Shown here in pieces: positions 5,250 through 5,354 of a stretch of DNA of 5,354 nt. Each line of letters starts with the position of its first letter. Position 1 is the first letter of the stretch. The translations under genes and the position numbers were made by a program. The stretch is from positions 2,758-8,111 of the forward strand of contig PMJA01000350.1 in NCBI GenBank assembly GCA_003158415.1, in the 5' to 3' direction. The notes beneath the pieces are model-generated. The model made no database searches and was not told the origin of the DNA. It saw nothing but the letters and a program-made list of their open reading frames with translations. Source of the stretch: Methylobacter sp. Its GTDB lineage: Bacteria; Pseudomonadota; Gammaproteobacteria; Methylococcales; Methylomonadaceae.

Positions 5250-5354
5250 ATGGCGTCCAGCCAAAAATAACAGTACAATTCGCGCCTAGCAGAGTAAAGA
5301 TGTTGAACGTGGAAGTCCCGGTTATCAATGTTGTAGTTCTGTGTTAACCGTAAG

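Noticed and set aside
5251..5268. TGGC...GCCA hairpin followed by five A residues after the CBS gene as a terminator
   Set aside because: The stem is only four base pairs, and there is no T-run on the coding strand.
5274..5279. TACAAT as the -10 box of a promoter for a gene beyond the right edge
   Set aside because: Five of six matches, but no acceptable -35 box at proper spacing and no visible gene to serve.
5300..5347. Short 15-residue open frame (MLNVEVPVIN...) near the right edge
   Set aside because: Too short, no convincing ribosome site and no recognisable similarity.

Overview
The window looks like a chromosomal segment of a gammaproteobacterium of moderate GC content. The main evidence is a CCA-adding enzyme of the long gammaproteobacterial type. 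It carries an HD phosphohydrolase domain, and its active-site residues fall at the same positions as in the E. coli enzyme. YajQ, MsrB and an M18 aminopeptidase of proteobacterial type fit this. A Methylococcales-like or similar environmental lineage is a guess only; the sequence does not prove it. I see no mobile elements, CRISPR arrays, rRNA or tRNA genes.

Left part, minus strand (1-929): msrB (methionine sulfoxide reductase B) is followed by apeB (M18 aminopeptidase), which runs off the left edge. The two share an ATGA stop/start overlap, so they are probably one transcript. A sigma70-like promoter with an inverted repeat next to it lies just upstream of msrB, in a divergent intergenic region (930-1166). 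An extended -10 element in the same region probably drives cca in the other direction.

Centre, plus strand (1167-2936): cca (tRNA 3'-end maturation) is followed after 54 nt by yajQ (nucleotide or cyclic-di-GMP binding protein). Both are housekeeping or regulatory genes of ordinary length.

Right part, plus strand (2980-5249): a compact four-gene cluster. Two tandem, paralogous DUF1538 membrane proteins overlap by 8 nt. After 8 nt comes a small PII-like signalling protein with a shortened T-loop, and this overlaps by 4 nt a protein made of two CBS domains. DUF1538 pairs have been reported in Halomonas (UmpAB) as a two-component Na+(Li+,K+)/H+ antiporter. The likely reading is a heteromeric membrane ion transporter made together with two soluble sensors of nucleotide or energy state. 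This is the most interesting part of the window. The gating idea is inference from gene order and domain families.

The last 105 bases (5250-5354) hold no gene that I can support.
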